64,000 nt of DNA from assembly GCA_959347315.1 (NCBI GenBank), contig OY365816.1, positions 27,898,461 to 27,962,460 on the forward strand, written 5' to 3'. This DNA comes from Bimastos eiseni (taxonomy: Eukaryota > Annelida > Clitellata > Crassiclitellata > Lumbricidae). Both the position numbers and the translations under genes were made by a program. Shown here one piece after another: positions 24,601-39,200 of this stretch. Each line of letters opens with the position of its first letter. Position 1 is the stretch's first letter. The notes below the pieces were generated by a model. The model saw only the letters and a list, made by a program, of their open reading frames with translations, had not been told where the DNA came from and made no database searches.

Positions 24601-27600
24601 TATCGTTGACCCGAATGTTCGTTAATGTCGGGACAGCCTTAAAATAGTTACACGACCTTCACAGGCAAGTTCTTAGTGGTTTTGAGGCGTTTCTAAAATG
24701 CCCTTGATGGCCCAGATGCCTGCACACACACATTTACACACGTACGTAGATAGATAGGCATATATATATATATATATATATACGCGTAACTGCGACCGTA
24801 CGTACAATGTGGTACAGACATACACACGCATCCTTACGTGCAGATATTTAGAAATCAATTGAATCCTCTTCTTCTAATTACATATTAGAATAGATCAGAT
24901 TACCTTAGCTTAGCTTAGATTATATTGATTTTATTATCGTACCACATAACGTAACATAGCATAACATGACATAACGTAACATAGCATAACATGACATAAC
25001 ATAACAAGGGTTTAAAGTGGTTCAGAAGACGCTTAGTCTGTGTTAAAACCACTGAATAATGTACTTCAATATGTCAGGTGTGTTTAGAGATGGCTTCCAC
25101 TTAGTGACTTTTCTCTTATTCAGCGGAGGAAGTCTTCTGACTGTCTTTGGTTCTTCGTTTGATTCGGTTGTCAATCCTCAGATCAACGTCACTGTTGTAC
25201 TCGTACAACCAGCCTCGTGCAACCGATGTCGTCGTGCACCCGACCTCACCCAACCATACACCGTCAACAGTTACCAAGGGGTCTGTTCTTCTTATTTAAT
25301 TATATGAATTATATAGCGCTGTTATACTAATTCGTACAGCCACCATAGTCAATTGTAGGTTTCAGTGGAAATCATATGGAATGTTACAAACTATTTGAAA
25401 GGCGAAAATGTTTATAATTTTCCCCCAAAAGAAAATCGTGTATCGGTAGACGATACATATACATAGCGAGGAAGAGGACGAGCAAGAAATTAATATGAAT
25501 ATAAGTGTTAATACATGGACAGCGCGGAAATCAAATTAATTGATGAAGTTGAGTCAGAAAAGGATATTCCTACAATCAGTTGACCAGAAACAATGATCTT
25601 CAAACGCAAAGAAATAACTAGTAGTGTTCAATGTCAACTGGCTCCGTCGCATATTGAAAGTAACGAAAATAATTTAGAAATAAATAGCTTAGTTAATTGA
25701 TCCTGCATTGATCACAATGCTGTTAAGCTGAAGTTGAATATCCTATCCTCTGACATGGAGCACGAAAGACTAGAAGACGCTTTGTCACAAAAATTTAGCC
25801 TATTGCTACAATTAGTTTACCAGATACTTCTTTGGTAATTGATCTTAGCGATAATAATAAAAAAAATTGATAATTAATTAAATAGTTCATTTTAAACATA
25901 TAGCAACTAAGCTGAAGAAGAAGATCCTAACCAACATTGTAGCAATGTTCTTTTTTATTTCAGAACTGCACGTACGAGTTTTCGGAAAACATGACCTGCC
26001 TTCTTCCCGATCTCCACCTTCCAGAGAACTTCACCAGCAAGTTGCAAGATGACAGGCTGAACCAGGGAAACTACTCCACAAAGGAACCTGGAAGTGTTGC
26101 TGTTCTCCTTGGTCCAGACGACTCCGAGGCTCTCGTCTACCTCGGATTCATCTTTGATGGATACCGGAAGTACGAGAACGTCAGCGATCCGAAATCCGGT
26201 CTACAGGATCCGCTATACCTTAATTTCATTCCACCTCCTGTCATCAACAGCTCAACGGATCTGATTACATTTGACCCAAAGAAAGACGATGACATTCAAA
26301 TCACGGTCAGACATGAGACAATGCCTCTCTTAACCTGGCGGTTTAGACTTTAATCACATTCATAGCATAATTATTGAGATATACAGTTATACAATACAAT
26401 ACAATGCAATACAATGCAATAAAACTATGTGTAAGCCTACTGATATTGCCATCCTTAAAAAGTTAATGGCGCCAACGACGCTACGACAGCATACGTATAC
26501 AATTACATCGGTGGCGACGTGCGAAAAGGACTTGCTCAAGGTCAAGGTTCCCACCTCGGTCCCTGACTCGGACGAGGTTCTAACCCGTATAGACCGCATT
26601 TATCTAATATTCTGACGTTCACCGAAACCATCCAAGCGACGCCTACCTAGACCTTGGTTTCTAGTCTCCCATTGTGTTTATCATTTCAGGGTAAATTACT
26701 GCTGTACGGGTGTAGCTATGGGGTTCTGTGCGAGGTCCTATTGGGAGACGTTTCGTGCAACATAACTCAAGTCACGGATACTGCCATCACGTGTGTTCCC
26801 CCTAAAGAAAAGCCTCATCAGTCTCCAGGCGATGTTTTCTGCCGTCAAACACACCCGAAGTCGTTGACAATTGAGGTACAGACGTTAAGATGACTTCAAA
26901 CTCCATATGTATACATCATAGTCTACCTACCATATATATTTCAGTTTGATTAGTCGCTCGCCATTTGCGAGTTTATAATCCCCGAATTATTGCAAAAGCC
27001 ACATCTACGCTTTATTTACCCGTATGTCTCCTAAGAACCAAATTTATTTTCTGCATTCGTTTATTTTGTTTTGATTGGATCAACATTTAGGGCATATGCA
27101 CTGACTACTTTGCATTCGCCATTTCTAGGTTTTGTTTTAATTTATTGGTTGCCTTGCCTTAAAATTACCTTTTGCTATCAGTAGGCAAAGTTGTGACTCT
27201 AGAGCCACGACTTTCATTTCACCCTAACTTCAAATAGTGAATCTGACTATTCTTGCGGGTTTGTTGGGAATTTACACGTCTCTCACTGCCTAAAGTTAAA
27301 TCGATTCAATGAATCAGGCAACACAAATTTTAATCAACGTTTTTTGTTTCAGATACATATCGGCTTACGATCTTACTACTACAAGTGCCTCGACTACTAT
27401 TTCCTAAACATAGCCCTCATAGTAGGACTAACGGTTGGCCTCGGAGTTCCAGCACTCATCGCTCTTTTTGTAGCGCTATTTTGTTGCATTCGCAAACTGA
27501 GATCTCGTAAAGCGCCTGTACCTACTAGTGGCGTGCAGTTACAACCACTCGAAGAAGTTGACCCGGATACTTCTTTGACAGGACCACGCCCGCCACCGAA

Positions 27601-28006
27601 TCTTACAACTTTCTCACAAAATCCCGATCGCCCTTTCTTTCAGAACATGAGAATGAGCATGCTTCGCAATCACAACGCAGACGGTTACAGCTCAGAAATT
27701 CTAAACGACAATCAACCTCCATACCAAGATGACGTCGAGCCTAATAACGATTACATCGTGAGCCAAACTGGTGACGTCACAGCAGTTCCTCGAGCCAGTA
27801 ACCGTATGACTGTTTTTCCCCCCGATTATCTTCAATGCTCGGATAACGAGTATATATCGAATATTAATGACGACGGCCATAACGGACTCGGCGATGGTGT
27901 TGGTGGCCTGGAAAACCATTCGAGGCAGTCCCAGTTCCCATCGTCTTTCGAAAAAAGCTGGGCCAACTATGACAATGACCTCAGTCGATACGATAATGAA
28001 TGTTAA
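21644..28006 (+). CDS. Gene B: mucin-stalk, three-IPT single-pass receptor
   Basis: Exons 21644-21725, 22486-22977, 23724-23856, 24390-24554, 25124-25280, 25964-26305, 26690-26875, 27353-28006; 736 aa with every phase consistent. Signal peptide 1-27 (MSFLLLIKTSFS core). Stalk about 28-191, almost pure Thr/Pro (TTTTTPPTTTT blocks), so heavy O-glycosylation is likely. First IPT about 192-290 (LPNRGPVAGGTKVTFRGQG, then FFEYRPNPVIVRF). Second IPT 291-457 (GGSLLTVFGSSFDSVVNPQ, CNRC, MTCLLPDLHLP, several N-x-S/T sites). Third module 458-519 with paired cysteines. Transmembrane helix about 538-563, then RKLRSRK. The tail has RMSML, NRMTVFPP and WANYDNDL. Compared with C, a frame change after SRYDN ends the tail early and removes the YANF motif; codons for ANFGEL are still visible downstream out of frame. 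AATAAA at 28574. Membrane receptor or adhesion role is inferred. Confidence 0.88.
24236..24310 (+). repeat. Dispersed repeat with GTCGCCCTCCTC core
   Basis: The stretch CGTCGCCCTCCTC ... GGGACTGGCACTGTCAG recurs at 36226-36310 (same intron of gene C) and at 62520-62590. The first two are homologous through the unit duplication; the third shows that it is a dispersed family. Confidence 0.55.
24760..25005. repeat. TA microsatellite and ACATAACGTA repeats
   Basis: A (TA)n run at 24760-24781, then CATAACATGACATAACGTAA units at about 24945-25005, in the intron between the first and second IPT domains of gene B. Confidence 0.7.
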
Positions 28007-28063
28007 GACAAAGAGACGAATGCAAACTTTGGGGAACTCAGCTTCCACGGATAATAATTTAAT

Positions 28064-28435
<372 letters not shown>

Positions 28436-28573
28436 CATTATCAGCGTGATCGTGTATAAGTGAAAGAACTCTTAAAGCTTGTACGCTAGGTCGTCTAAAC
28501 ACGCTGTGCAGATTAAGTTTAATGTTCGTTTCTAAAGTCTTTTGATGATTATTAGAGTTATCGTTTACGTGTT

Positions 28574-28579
28574 AATAAA
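28574..28579 (+). terminator. Candidate poly(A) signal of gene B
   Basis: AATAAA 568 bases after the stop codon, following the microsatellite. It is the first canonical hexamer I found downstream of gene B. Confidence 0.5.
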
Positions 28580-30835
28580 ACAATTTATTTCATTACATTT
28601 TATACCTCTCGTGCGAGTTGCTAAGTTCACCCATAATTTCCTGTAGGTAGATACTTCGTCTGGTTGATATCGTGGCTTAGCTAATTGTCTGTAAGGTGAT
28701 TCCTTATACTTATAGATTGGCTAGGTACTCAGATAAGTGACACGTTATATATTATATCGTGGAAAGACCAACGGGTTGATATATAGTGTAGAACCGTCTA
28801 GATGATAGTAGTGATTGAATCAAACTCCGTTTATAAGTCTAGACGCGGGCCACAAAGCGTAAGTCCGGTGAAAGAAATCGGGTTGAAGTCAGTCAAAACA
28901 ATTTAGCTAATTTAGAGGTCAAGACAATTAACAATGTGGGTTGCCCCATCCGATTGACCATTGGACGCAGAGACGGTCTTTCCTGTTCCCCCTCTCCGTC
29001 TGCAAATGCACCTAACACGAGCCGAAGAACACAACAATCTGGTGCATCTATAACCTACATAGGGCTCATTTACAAGAAAGCTGATTCCAAGCTATCTAAA
29101 CAATAAATCGGCAAATTCGATTTCTGTCCCAAACGAGGCTCACGAATGTAAAGCATTGACCTACATCACATTTCAAAGAAACACATGTAATGTTCTAAAT
29201 TTCTAATAGCGAATGGCTCAATCGACATGTAACTTTCTCCAGGATTTTTTTTAATGTTTGGTGAACATTATAGCTCGTCGTCAGCTTAGATCGGTAAGCA
29301 TCAATGCAGCTCCTGCATTGATGCATAATCAAGCATTGACAGATGAAGAGTAAAGACCGTCTCACAGGTTAATTCGGGTTAAATGGCACATCTAGTTCCA
29401 CGAAATAAATTTTGACACGTACGAAATTTTCGTATTTTCAGTTTATGTTTGTTTGCGTCTTAAATTGAAATAACATCTACTAACGGTTTTGCTTGACTAA
29501 CATTGTACGCACTGATCGTTACATGTAAATTACTAGTTAAGCCTACGAGTTTCAATGTGAATTGTCAATCTCAATTGTCTTGTTATACCCCCGCTGTCTG
29601 TATAGCCTACTCCAATGCAAGGGTAGCTCGACCCCTTCGTGAGTTCAGGGTTGTTTCCTTTCCTACTGTTCCCACTTCACTGCATTTTCAATGTATACGT
29701 ATTTAACTTAAAATTGAGTTCTTTTGTTAGGATCATGAAAACACATGGAGCTGAACATTGAATTCAATTCATTTATTTCCTATGCAATGTACTTTTCTGT
29801 CTGAGAACGTATAACAAAATTCTCATAGCGTTCAAGTTGCGATTTCGTTCTCATTATTTTATTACCAGAGGGTTGTCCCTATCTGTGAAACTGCGCTGAC
29901 CATGGCATATACCATAAAATAGAATAATTATAGGCCTACCAGTTATGCGCATGCCAGAGTGCAGTTATAGTCTAGGCCTACTTAAAATTAATTGAGTGTC
30001 GAGAAAACTATAGTAGTAGACTATTTAGTATAGACTTGTAAGTCATAACCACCGACGTATGTGTAAAATGAAGTGAGTGGGTAATAACGCAAATTCTATG
30101 ACTCTTCAGTGAATGTTAGTCTGAGGAAGCTTCTGCGTACTGTGTGTCACGGTCGAAGAAATTCTTCTTTCTTGAGAGCACTCGTCAAATCAACGACAAA
30201 CCAGCGCGAAGACTTATAGCCCATGCTCAAACACACACTGACAAACACACACCCGAAACAAACAAACAAACACATATATATGTGTGCATATATAAATATA
30301 TATGTATATATGTGTGTATATAAGCATAGTATGATGACACAAACGAATATAGCCCTATAATATGTATATATGTATTTATATATATGTGTGTGTAAATATA
30401 TGGCCCATAACAGTCATATTGACTTGCTAAGGCGTCCTTGAGAGATAGACTTACTGAATATTTGCCGAGATGCATACGTTCCATGGTTGTATATAAGTAA
30501 TTATATATATATATAATTTTTATGCATACTCACGGTGTTCGTGATGTGATATATGTAGTATCTTCATACAGTTCTGTCTCTACTCATCTCTATCGTCTCT
30601 CTCATATCCACGTTTGCCGTTCTCAGGTCTTCTCTAATATTGTCCATCCAGGTTTTTTGTTGTCTCCCTCGGCTTCTTGCTCCCTCTACGTGGCCATGTA
30701 ATGAAATGCAATCTCAAAAATGTATGTGCTATGATGCTGTCCACCATTCATGTTTATAATACTTTGTATATATTTATATTTGTGAATAAACATGACTTGC
30801 ATCATGCATATGTACATACGAGCACTTGTATTATT
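28580..30835. repeat. 3' flank of the gene B unit, duplicated after gene C
   Basis: No gene. Several blocks match the region after gene C: the AGACGGTCT(T/G)TCC segment at about 28970 and 40750; GTAAAGACCGTCTCACAGGT at about 29350 and 41143; TGTGTCACGGTCGAAG at about 30145 and 41860. The unit edge lies near 30225. TA/CA simple sequence follows at 30280-30400. Confidence 0.75.
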
Positions 30836-32648
30836 AACAAGAAATGTCTGCTGGTATTCGGTGACTATCGCGGCACATTTAACCCCGAAGATTTTCCTTT
30901 CAGGAATATGTTGCCTAGCAACTTGCGGCATGAGTTCCTTGACGATGCTTTGTCTCTTTGTCGGAAGTGTCACAGCCTTCTTTTGCTTATAGCGATGCAA
31001 TGATCTTTAATCTCGACGCGGGTGACCGATTATCATTGGAGGATACCCATTACGCCGAAGGAGGCTCTGCGGGAACGTGCTCGCGTTGGCAGGAAATCCA
31101 CGCCCTGCGTTGTTCTTAGCTCCAGGGGTGGAAGTGGGGCAAAAGAGGTGCAGGCTACAAGGTATGGCTACAAGAACCATCCGCCTCTCCTGCTCTTTGA
31201 CCTGGAGAAGTGCCGGTATGCGTGCAGTCTGCCAGGAGAGGTGCCAGTATGACATACCGTTTCATACCGTCCCATTTCAAGCCCTGTTTAGCTCACTGAC
31301 CCCAGAAGCAATTTGTTGACTTAGGATGTTATTGTATTCGGTCAAAACACATGTCTAAGCGACAGAGAAGAAAGAAGTTAACGCTAGACTAAAGTTGAGG
31401 AGAGAGTGAAGACTTGTTAAGACTTTTTCACATCGAAGCCAAAGTCTACTGCCTCATATCGGGTTGACGTAACAATCTCGATAGTCCTGCGATTTTCGGT
31501 TATGAACTCGACCGTATTAGAATTAATTCATATTTTGACCCTAGTACCGGTTATTTCCACTTGTCTTAACGTGGCTTTTTACACAGTTTCACCTTACGAC
31601 CAATTAAGACAGATTCTTTAACTTGTGTAGATCATTCTTGTGGGCCAAAGTAATCTCAATCTTTCTCTCGCTGAGTTAAATGTAGGCTGCTTACAGGTAA
31701 CTGAGACGAATCGCGTAAATGGATTTAATAGATAATCGTGATAATAACCTTCCAGACAAATATCTCATAATATTATAAAATCTATGGGTTGAGACCATAC
31801 GCATGTTCTAGCAAGGTCCATAGACTGGAATTTCAAATGGCGGGGTACCCATAAAACAGGCAGAATTGGTGAACGATCTTACCCTTATGAATTTCATGTA
31901 CTATTGAGAAGGATCGAGGCCATATAGGGTAGATAGTAAAAACAAAATACCTGAGTGTCAGTGACCTTACTGTACCATTGCATACCTACGTGTGTAGTCT
32001 CACTGACTTTCCATTACCTTAATCCTCTTAGATTCACATGGGACCTTATAGCTGCACCGGCAAGAAGACTAGAACAATACGTGGGCCTTAAGTGGAACGT
32101 ATCGTTATAAGACAATATCTTACGCAGATAAAGAATGTCAGGTCCATTGTGTTGGCTTTAGTTGAGAAGCGTTTGCAGTTAGTAAGATAAAGCATACGGC
32201 AAAACTCGGTTCATCGTTGATTCAGTCATGCGCAAAGTTGAATTTGCATTGCCCAAGTAAGAGTGTAACGGAATGAGACAGAGCGATAGAGACAGAGACA
32301 GAGAGACGGACAGAGACAGATAGACTTGACTGAGCAAAAAACTTGAGAAAGAAATGGATAGAGAGCCATGCAATAACTCTTGAATGTAATCAATCACACG
32401 CAAAATAAGACTCGGCTTGAATTAGAGCGAAACAGACAGGCAGACAGACAGACAGACAGACAGATATACAGACAAACAGATAGACAGGCAGAAAAAGGCC
32501 AAAGTAAGCCCTACTCTTTAGACCCCACCGTTTTAAGGCCTATACATGTAATCACTGGGACAGACGAACTGACTTCAGTAACCTCAGAGTAAGCCATCAG
32601 CTATTCACTTTCTTTCACTTGGTATAATCTCCGTTACTTAAGCCTACA
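30836..32648. repeat. 5' flank of the gene C unit, duplicated before gene B
   Basis: No gene. It matches 19853-21643: AAGAAATGTCTGCTGG, GAGTATGTTGCC/GAATATGTTGCC, CTTTAATCTCGAC and GGTGACCGATTA, and further blocks such as GACAAATATCTCATAATAT up to the signal-peptide exons. A CAGACAGA microsatellite lies at 32433-32485. Confidence 0.75.
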
Positions 32649-33187
32649 ATGTCGATATCAATTGAACATCCGATTCCGACATTCATCTGCCAGATCTCGT
32701 TTCTACTGCTTCTAGAAACCTCTGTTGCAGGTATTTTACTGATTTATTCATTATGCAAATGGACTCGTATTAAATTGAATTGAATTCAATGTTCGTTGAG
32801 CTCCGACAACAACTCATTGTAGAGTCTTTCAGCGAAAAGATTAATGGATAGCCGAAGGTGCGACAAAATTGACAATTGGTTGGCTAATAGGATCATCTGA
32901 TTTCTCGTAAGCGTTTTCAAGACGGCGTTGACAAGAAATACGTTTGATCCTTTAATCAATAATAAGACGGTTATTTTACACAGTTCAGACATTGAACGGC
33001 TGCAGATTAAAGGGATAATCTCTATGTACACAGATCTTTGTTAGTCGTGAAAGATCTGTTTAATGTTTATTAAGTTCTAATAAAGACAACATTACAATCA
33101 ATGTTCCCTCTATTTTTTGGAGATTCTGTACGCGATAAGTATTGTGTGTGCAATATTTTATAAATAGTAACGTCACACTTTTGTGAG

Positions 33188-33231
<44 letters not shown>

Positions 33232-36200
33232 ATTAAACGATCAACAACCTTGTTATCCGATTTTTACTTATGACAAAAGTAACAATGACAACAACAACAA
33301 CAACGACCACAACAACATCACCGTTGGAGACAACGCAACCATTTCCTCGGGTTACAACAGACGACTTCAGAGAAACCGGAGACAACCACCCTACCACTGG
33401 AGATTTTTCAACAGCGCCACCTGGTGAGAAGCAACATTAAACGAAATTTAATCAAATCTAATCTATAGTAATACGAATACATTACAGACTAATGTGATTC
33501 AGTTTCTTCTAATCAAATCAGTTGAATGTCACTTTCTGGCAACATTTCTATTCAGATCGAATCCATTTCACTCTATTAAAACTCCATAAATCTGTGTTTG
33601 ACAAATCTTGTATAATCTTTATATTCTATTAGTCTACTCGAGAAGGAATAATCTCTAAGGAGCGTTTCTAATCAGCCACTTTATCAAGTTCTATGCTATT
33701 TTTTCCCCATATTGTTCTAATCCGTCATATTCTGCTCTGCAAATGATATTATAATCCAATCTATCCAATTCTATTCAATCGGTTTCAATTCCATTATGTT
33801 CTATAAGCTCTTCTACTATGGTCCGATTCAGTTCTAAGTCCTTTGGCGATGGTCAAATATTCTGCTTCTTTCTATATGTGCTGCTATATTCTCATCTTCT
33901 GTTCTATATTTTCTTCTGTTCCATCTCGTTTCTGTTTTTTGCGACTTTGTTCTATATTCAATTGATTCTATCACATTTAGTTTCTGTTCAATTTTCCTTT
34001 TCCGCTGCAAATCCGACACAATTAAGTCTTTGCTAGCCTTCAAAGAACTGTTATAGGTTGGAATAAGCTTCAATAAAGAAATCCCAATGTGCCGAAAAAC
34101 AAACATATACACATATTCTAGTTTATTTACGAATTTATAAAGCGCCTCTCACAGTACAACCTATACAATCAGAAGCGCTCCCAGTGCCAAAAACCCCTAG
34201 GAAAAGAGAACGAGCAGAAACAGTTGTGCTACTAGATAAGCTTAAGATTGCAGCCCGAATCATAGCAGGAAGACTGTTCCATAGCAAAGGGCCAACAGAG
34301 GCATAGGCACGATGCTGAGCTGTGGCAGTTCTAGACCGAGGTACTAGAAGGTCCCGACGATCTAAAGAGCGGAGAGGACGTCCAGAGGTAGTCGAGATAG
34401 GTTGCCCGATAAGATCACAAAGATAACGTGGAGCTTGACCCAGAAACGCTTTGCATGTAAGAAAGAGGATTTTGAACTGTTAGGGGAAGCCAACGAAGAT
34501 GTTGAGTCATGAAAGTAGAGATATGTGAGTAACGAGGAAGACGGGCAATCAAACGAGCAGCTGCGTTGAGTAGACCTACAGACTGGAGCGGAACGAGGCG
34601 GAGTTTTGATATGCCGATGTGTAATGAGTTACAGTAGTAGTCAATGCAGGTATAAAGCTGAAGGCATGAACCATGGTCGAAACAATTGTTGAGAACACAG
34701 ATCGTGATATATATATATATGTATATATATGTATGTATATAAAGTGGACTTCCAACAACCTTGATATCTGCTTGTAATTATTTATGACAGGAGTAACATT
34801 AATACCTTCTTCAACATACGGCGTCAACACTTTTGAAACCGGAGACAACCCCACTACCTTTGGAGATTCTTCAACAGTGCCAGTGGACGGTGAGAAGCAA
34901 CATTAAAGGAAATCTAATCAAATCTAATCTGTACTATTAGGAATACAATACAATAAATTGTGCTCCAGTTTCTTCTAATCAAAATTTAATCGGTTGAATG
35001 CCACCTTCTGGTAACCTATCCGTTTCTATTCGGATCGAACCAATTTGACTATGATAAACCAGAAATATGTTAGGCAAACCTGTTCTAATCTTTACATCAT
35101 ATTAGTCTACTCTAGAAGGAATAATCTCTAAGGAGCGTTTCCAATCTGTCACTATCCTGTTCTTTGCTATTTTTTGTATTGTTCTAATCAGTCATATTCT
35201 GTTCTACAGGTGACACTATAATTCATTCTATCCTATTCTATTAAATTTCACTATGTTCTAAGCTCTTCTACTATGGTTCGATTCCATTCTAATGCATTTA
35301 ACTATGTTAGAGTGCTATGTTCCATTCTAAACCCTCCTCTTCTACTCTATATATTTTATGTTCCTTGCTGTTTTGTGCTATTTAACCATTTTTACTTTCA
35401 ATCTAATTCAATTCCAATCAATTTCTGTTCAATTCTTCACGATACATATATATGATACAGTCTTCATTGATCTTCCTATCTTTGTCATCTTCAATCTTTC
35501 CAGTTATTGCCAGTGTCTCACCAAATCGGGGTCCTGTCGCTGGTGGAACGAAGGTCACCTTCAGAGGCCAAGGACCCTTCAATGCAATCACCGACGTCTA
35601 CTTTGGCTACGCAGGTCAAGGAATCATCGCCAACCCGTAAGATTTCATCTAAGAAAATCCATAAAACCATAAAGTCTAAATAAACTGACCGGGGTTCATT
35701 GCGGGTATCTACTACATCCCAAAATTTCCTTTTAGCACCAAATAATCATATTTTAGGACACATCCTGTGATAGTTCTGGCTTGAAATGGGGACAAGAGAA
35801 ACCTCTGATAAAATTATAAGAAATAGGTATACCAGAAAGAAAGTCGTGCTGAGTCGCTGTATTTTGAAAACCATATAATAATGTACTCGTTATAATGTGG
35901 GTTTGTATATTGAAGCGGACAATATGTATTTGTCGATGAATATGCATGTATATATGCATATATATATACTAATATGTAGGGGGCCTATGTATGTGAGTGT
36001 GTATGCATATAAAATGTACATAATGGATGTATGCATGCGTACGTATGAACACGCCTACCTACGTGATTCGTATATTTATGCATCATGCACCTTGTGACGT
36101 GCGAAAGGTGCAAGAGTATGTATTCTTGTAATACCTACGCAGGCCTACGCACATATACACGCAAAGAAATACCTCATAGGATATATTATACGTAGTAGTT

Positions 36201-39200
36201 TCAGATTAAAGACATTGATGCGTGATAATAAGAATCGCTCGCGTCGCCCTCCTCCTTTATGCAGGCTTGGGACTTGCACTGTCAGCGTATCATCAGTGGA
36301 GGAGTTACATGATACAGCACACGCAAAATACGAAGCCATGACTTAGAATAGCGAACAATAACAGGTTTTTTGGATTATCTTTCCCTAGACCTAGCGACAG
36401 CTTAATCGTTTACTCACCCTCCGCTAACGAGAGCGGAAACGTCACAATCGCCCTGACATTCAACGGCATCAAAGAAACGACGAATCTCTTCTTTGAATAT
36501 CGACCAAATCCAGTCATAGTTCGATTTCTGGTCGCACCCGTTCAACTGACCAGGTAAAACCATCTCAGAGTTTAGCTTTGGAACTCACTGAACTGTTCCT
36601 ATGTCCGATTTTAAAGTTCTATAATGTCAGGGTAGGTCGAAATTATAAATTGTTTTACTTGATATAGACCTATAATGACCATCAAAGCCAAGTCCTTAGC
36701 GTTTTGAATATCTAAAATGCGATTCCAAAGTTCAGATGCATACGTACATACATACATGCCTACGTACAAATTTATTTAGCACATACATGCACAAATATAT
36801 ACATCAATGAAACTTAATTAACGTCTCTTCAAGATATCTACTCACAACCATTCTATGCGCTGATGTAAAATGTCATTAGGAATGAATGTAAGACATCAGT
36901 TAGCAAACCAATGCGCCCCATACAGCGTGATGCATACAAGCATGTATATACATGCATACATGCATACTTACACAAATCAATTGATTCCACCTGCGATTAG
37001 GACAGATTAGATTTGAACAGACTAAGACTGCTATTTTCAGCCGAGGATTAGGCCGGGGCGCCTCTGAGTAGATATCTTGAAGGGGCGCTATATCAAGTAT
37101 TTTTGATTGATTGATTGAGACTAGATTTAATGTGCGTATTCTACTTTTAGAATTATATCCAGTGTGTTTTTAATAATTGCTTCCATTTAGTAACTGTCGA
37201 TATTGCTTTTCTCTTATTTAGTGGAGGAAGTCTTCTCACTGTCGTTGGTTCTTCGTTTGATTCGGTTGTCAATCCTCAGATCAACGTCACTGTAGTGCTC
37301 GTACAACCAGCCTCGTGCAACCGATGTCGTCGTTCAACCGACCTCACCCAACCAGGCGCCGTCAAAAGTTACTTTGGGGTCTGCTCTCCCTATCTAATTA
37401 TATGAATAATAATATTATAGCGCGTTGTTATTCTTATTCGCCTTATATAATTTTGCCCTGAAAAGAACGTAGAGGCATACGTTGATGGACGACGGATGGT
37501 GAGGCATAGGACGAATCAAAATTAATTACTGTGTATAGGTCTAAACTAATTCATGCACCGCACGAAAGACAAATGAGTTGAAGAAGTTTGGCCAAGGAAA
37601 AAATATTTCTCCAATCAGTAAACCAGAAACAATGCTATCATTCCCTGCGTGGTCATAAGCTAAAACTAGTATTAGTCAATGTTAACTTTGCTACTTTGCT
37701 AATTGACACTAGCGCTAATTATAACTGGATGAATAGATAATCAAATTTATTAGTTCTTCATTAACAACAAAGTAGCTAAGCTGACGAAGAATATCTTAAC
37801 CAATATCCTAACACGAAACAAGAAGGAGTTGAAGAAGTTGGTCAGGAAAAAGTTATTCCTTTATCCAATTGACAAGAAACAAAGACCTGAGAGCCATTTA
37901 GTCTTCCCTTAGTCATACTGAAAATTAGTGTTGTCCAATGTTAACTATCTCCTTCACTAATTGACCTTGATGATGATAATCTATAGATGACAGAATATAC
38001 AATTAAATGAATCAAACCAGTATCCCCACATGAGATACAAAAGAGTCGAAGAAGCTTTGTCAGGAAAATGTATTCCTCCAAACAGTTGACCAGATACTCC
38101 TTCACTAAATGAAAATAACGATAAACATAAATAAGTCGAGCGATTAATCAATTTAATCCTTCAATAATCACAAAGTAGCCAATCTGAATAAGAACATCCT
38201 AACCAACATTGTAGCAATGGTCTTTCTTATTTCAGAACTGCACGTACGAGTTTTCGGAAAACATGACCTGCCTTCTTCCCGATCTCCACCTTCCAGAGAA
38301 CTTCACCAGCAAGTTGCAAGATGACAGGCTGAACCAGAGAAACTACTCCACAAAGGAACCTGGAAGTGTCGCTGTTCTCCTTGGTCCAGACGACTCCGAG
38401 GCTCTCGTCTACCTCGGATTCATCTTCGATGGATACCGGAAGTACGAGAACGTCAGCGATCCGAAATCCGGTCTACAGGATCAGCTATACCTTAATTTCA
38501 TTTTACCTCCTGTCATCAACAGCTCAAGGGATCTGATTACCTTTGACCCAAAGAAAGACGATGACATTCAAATCGAGGTCAGACACGAGACAATGCCTCT
38601 CTTAATCTCGCGGTTTATCTTTGATCCGATTCATAATTATTACGATTGAATCACGATCATTTTATGAATTGAGAGATTTGATGATACAATACAATGCAAT
38701 ACAACTAAGTGCTGATAATTATTACTTCACAACTAACAACATTACTATTTTTTATGTGTGTATTAAATTGGAATCTCCTTATGCAGGTCTTACTGTTCAA
38801 GCCTTATACATGTTTCAGCTCAGCCAATGAGGTTATATAATATATAACGGTTGAGGTGCTACATTATAGCACCTCAATGAGCTCAACACCTCTCTAAATC
38901 TTGTTCATCCAGGTTTTTTTTAGTCAGTCTCTTTGTCTAAGTGTGTATTTATTTGTATCCAGGCCTATGCGTGTATTTGTCCATGTTTGTGCTTATATAT
39001 AGGCCTATCGATCCACTCGATAGCGCAAATGCAAATCCTTTTGTTCAAAGGTTCATACCGTTGGGTGAATATATTTTGTTATTCATGTAGGCCTAACTAA
39101 TGGTAGACTATCTTAATTCAATATATCGACGTGACAATCATAGCAGACGCCCGCGTAGATATTAATTACTGTAGTTCCCCGCTGTGCTTATCGTTTCAGG

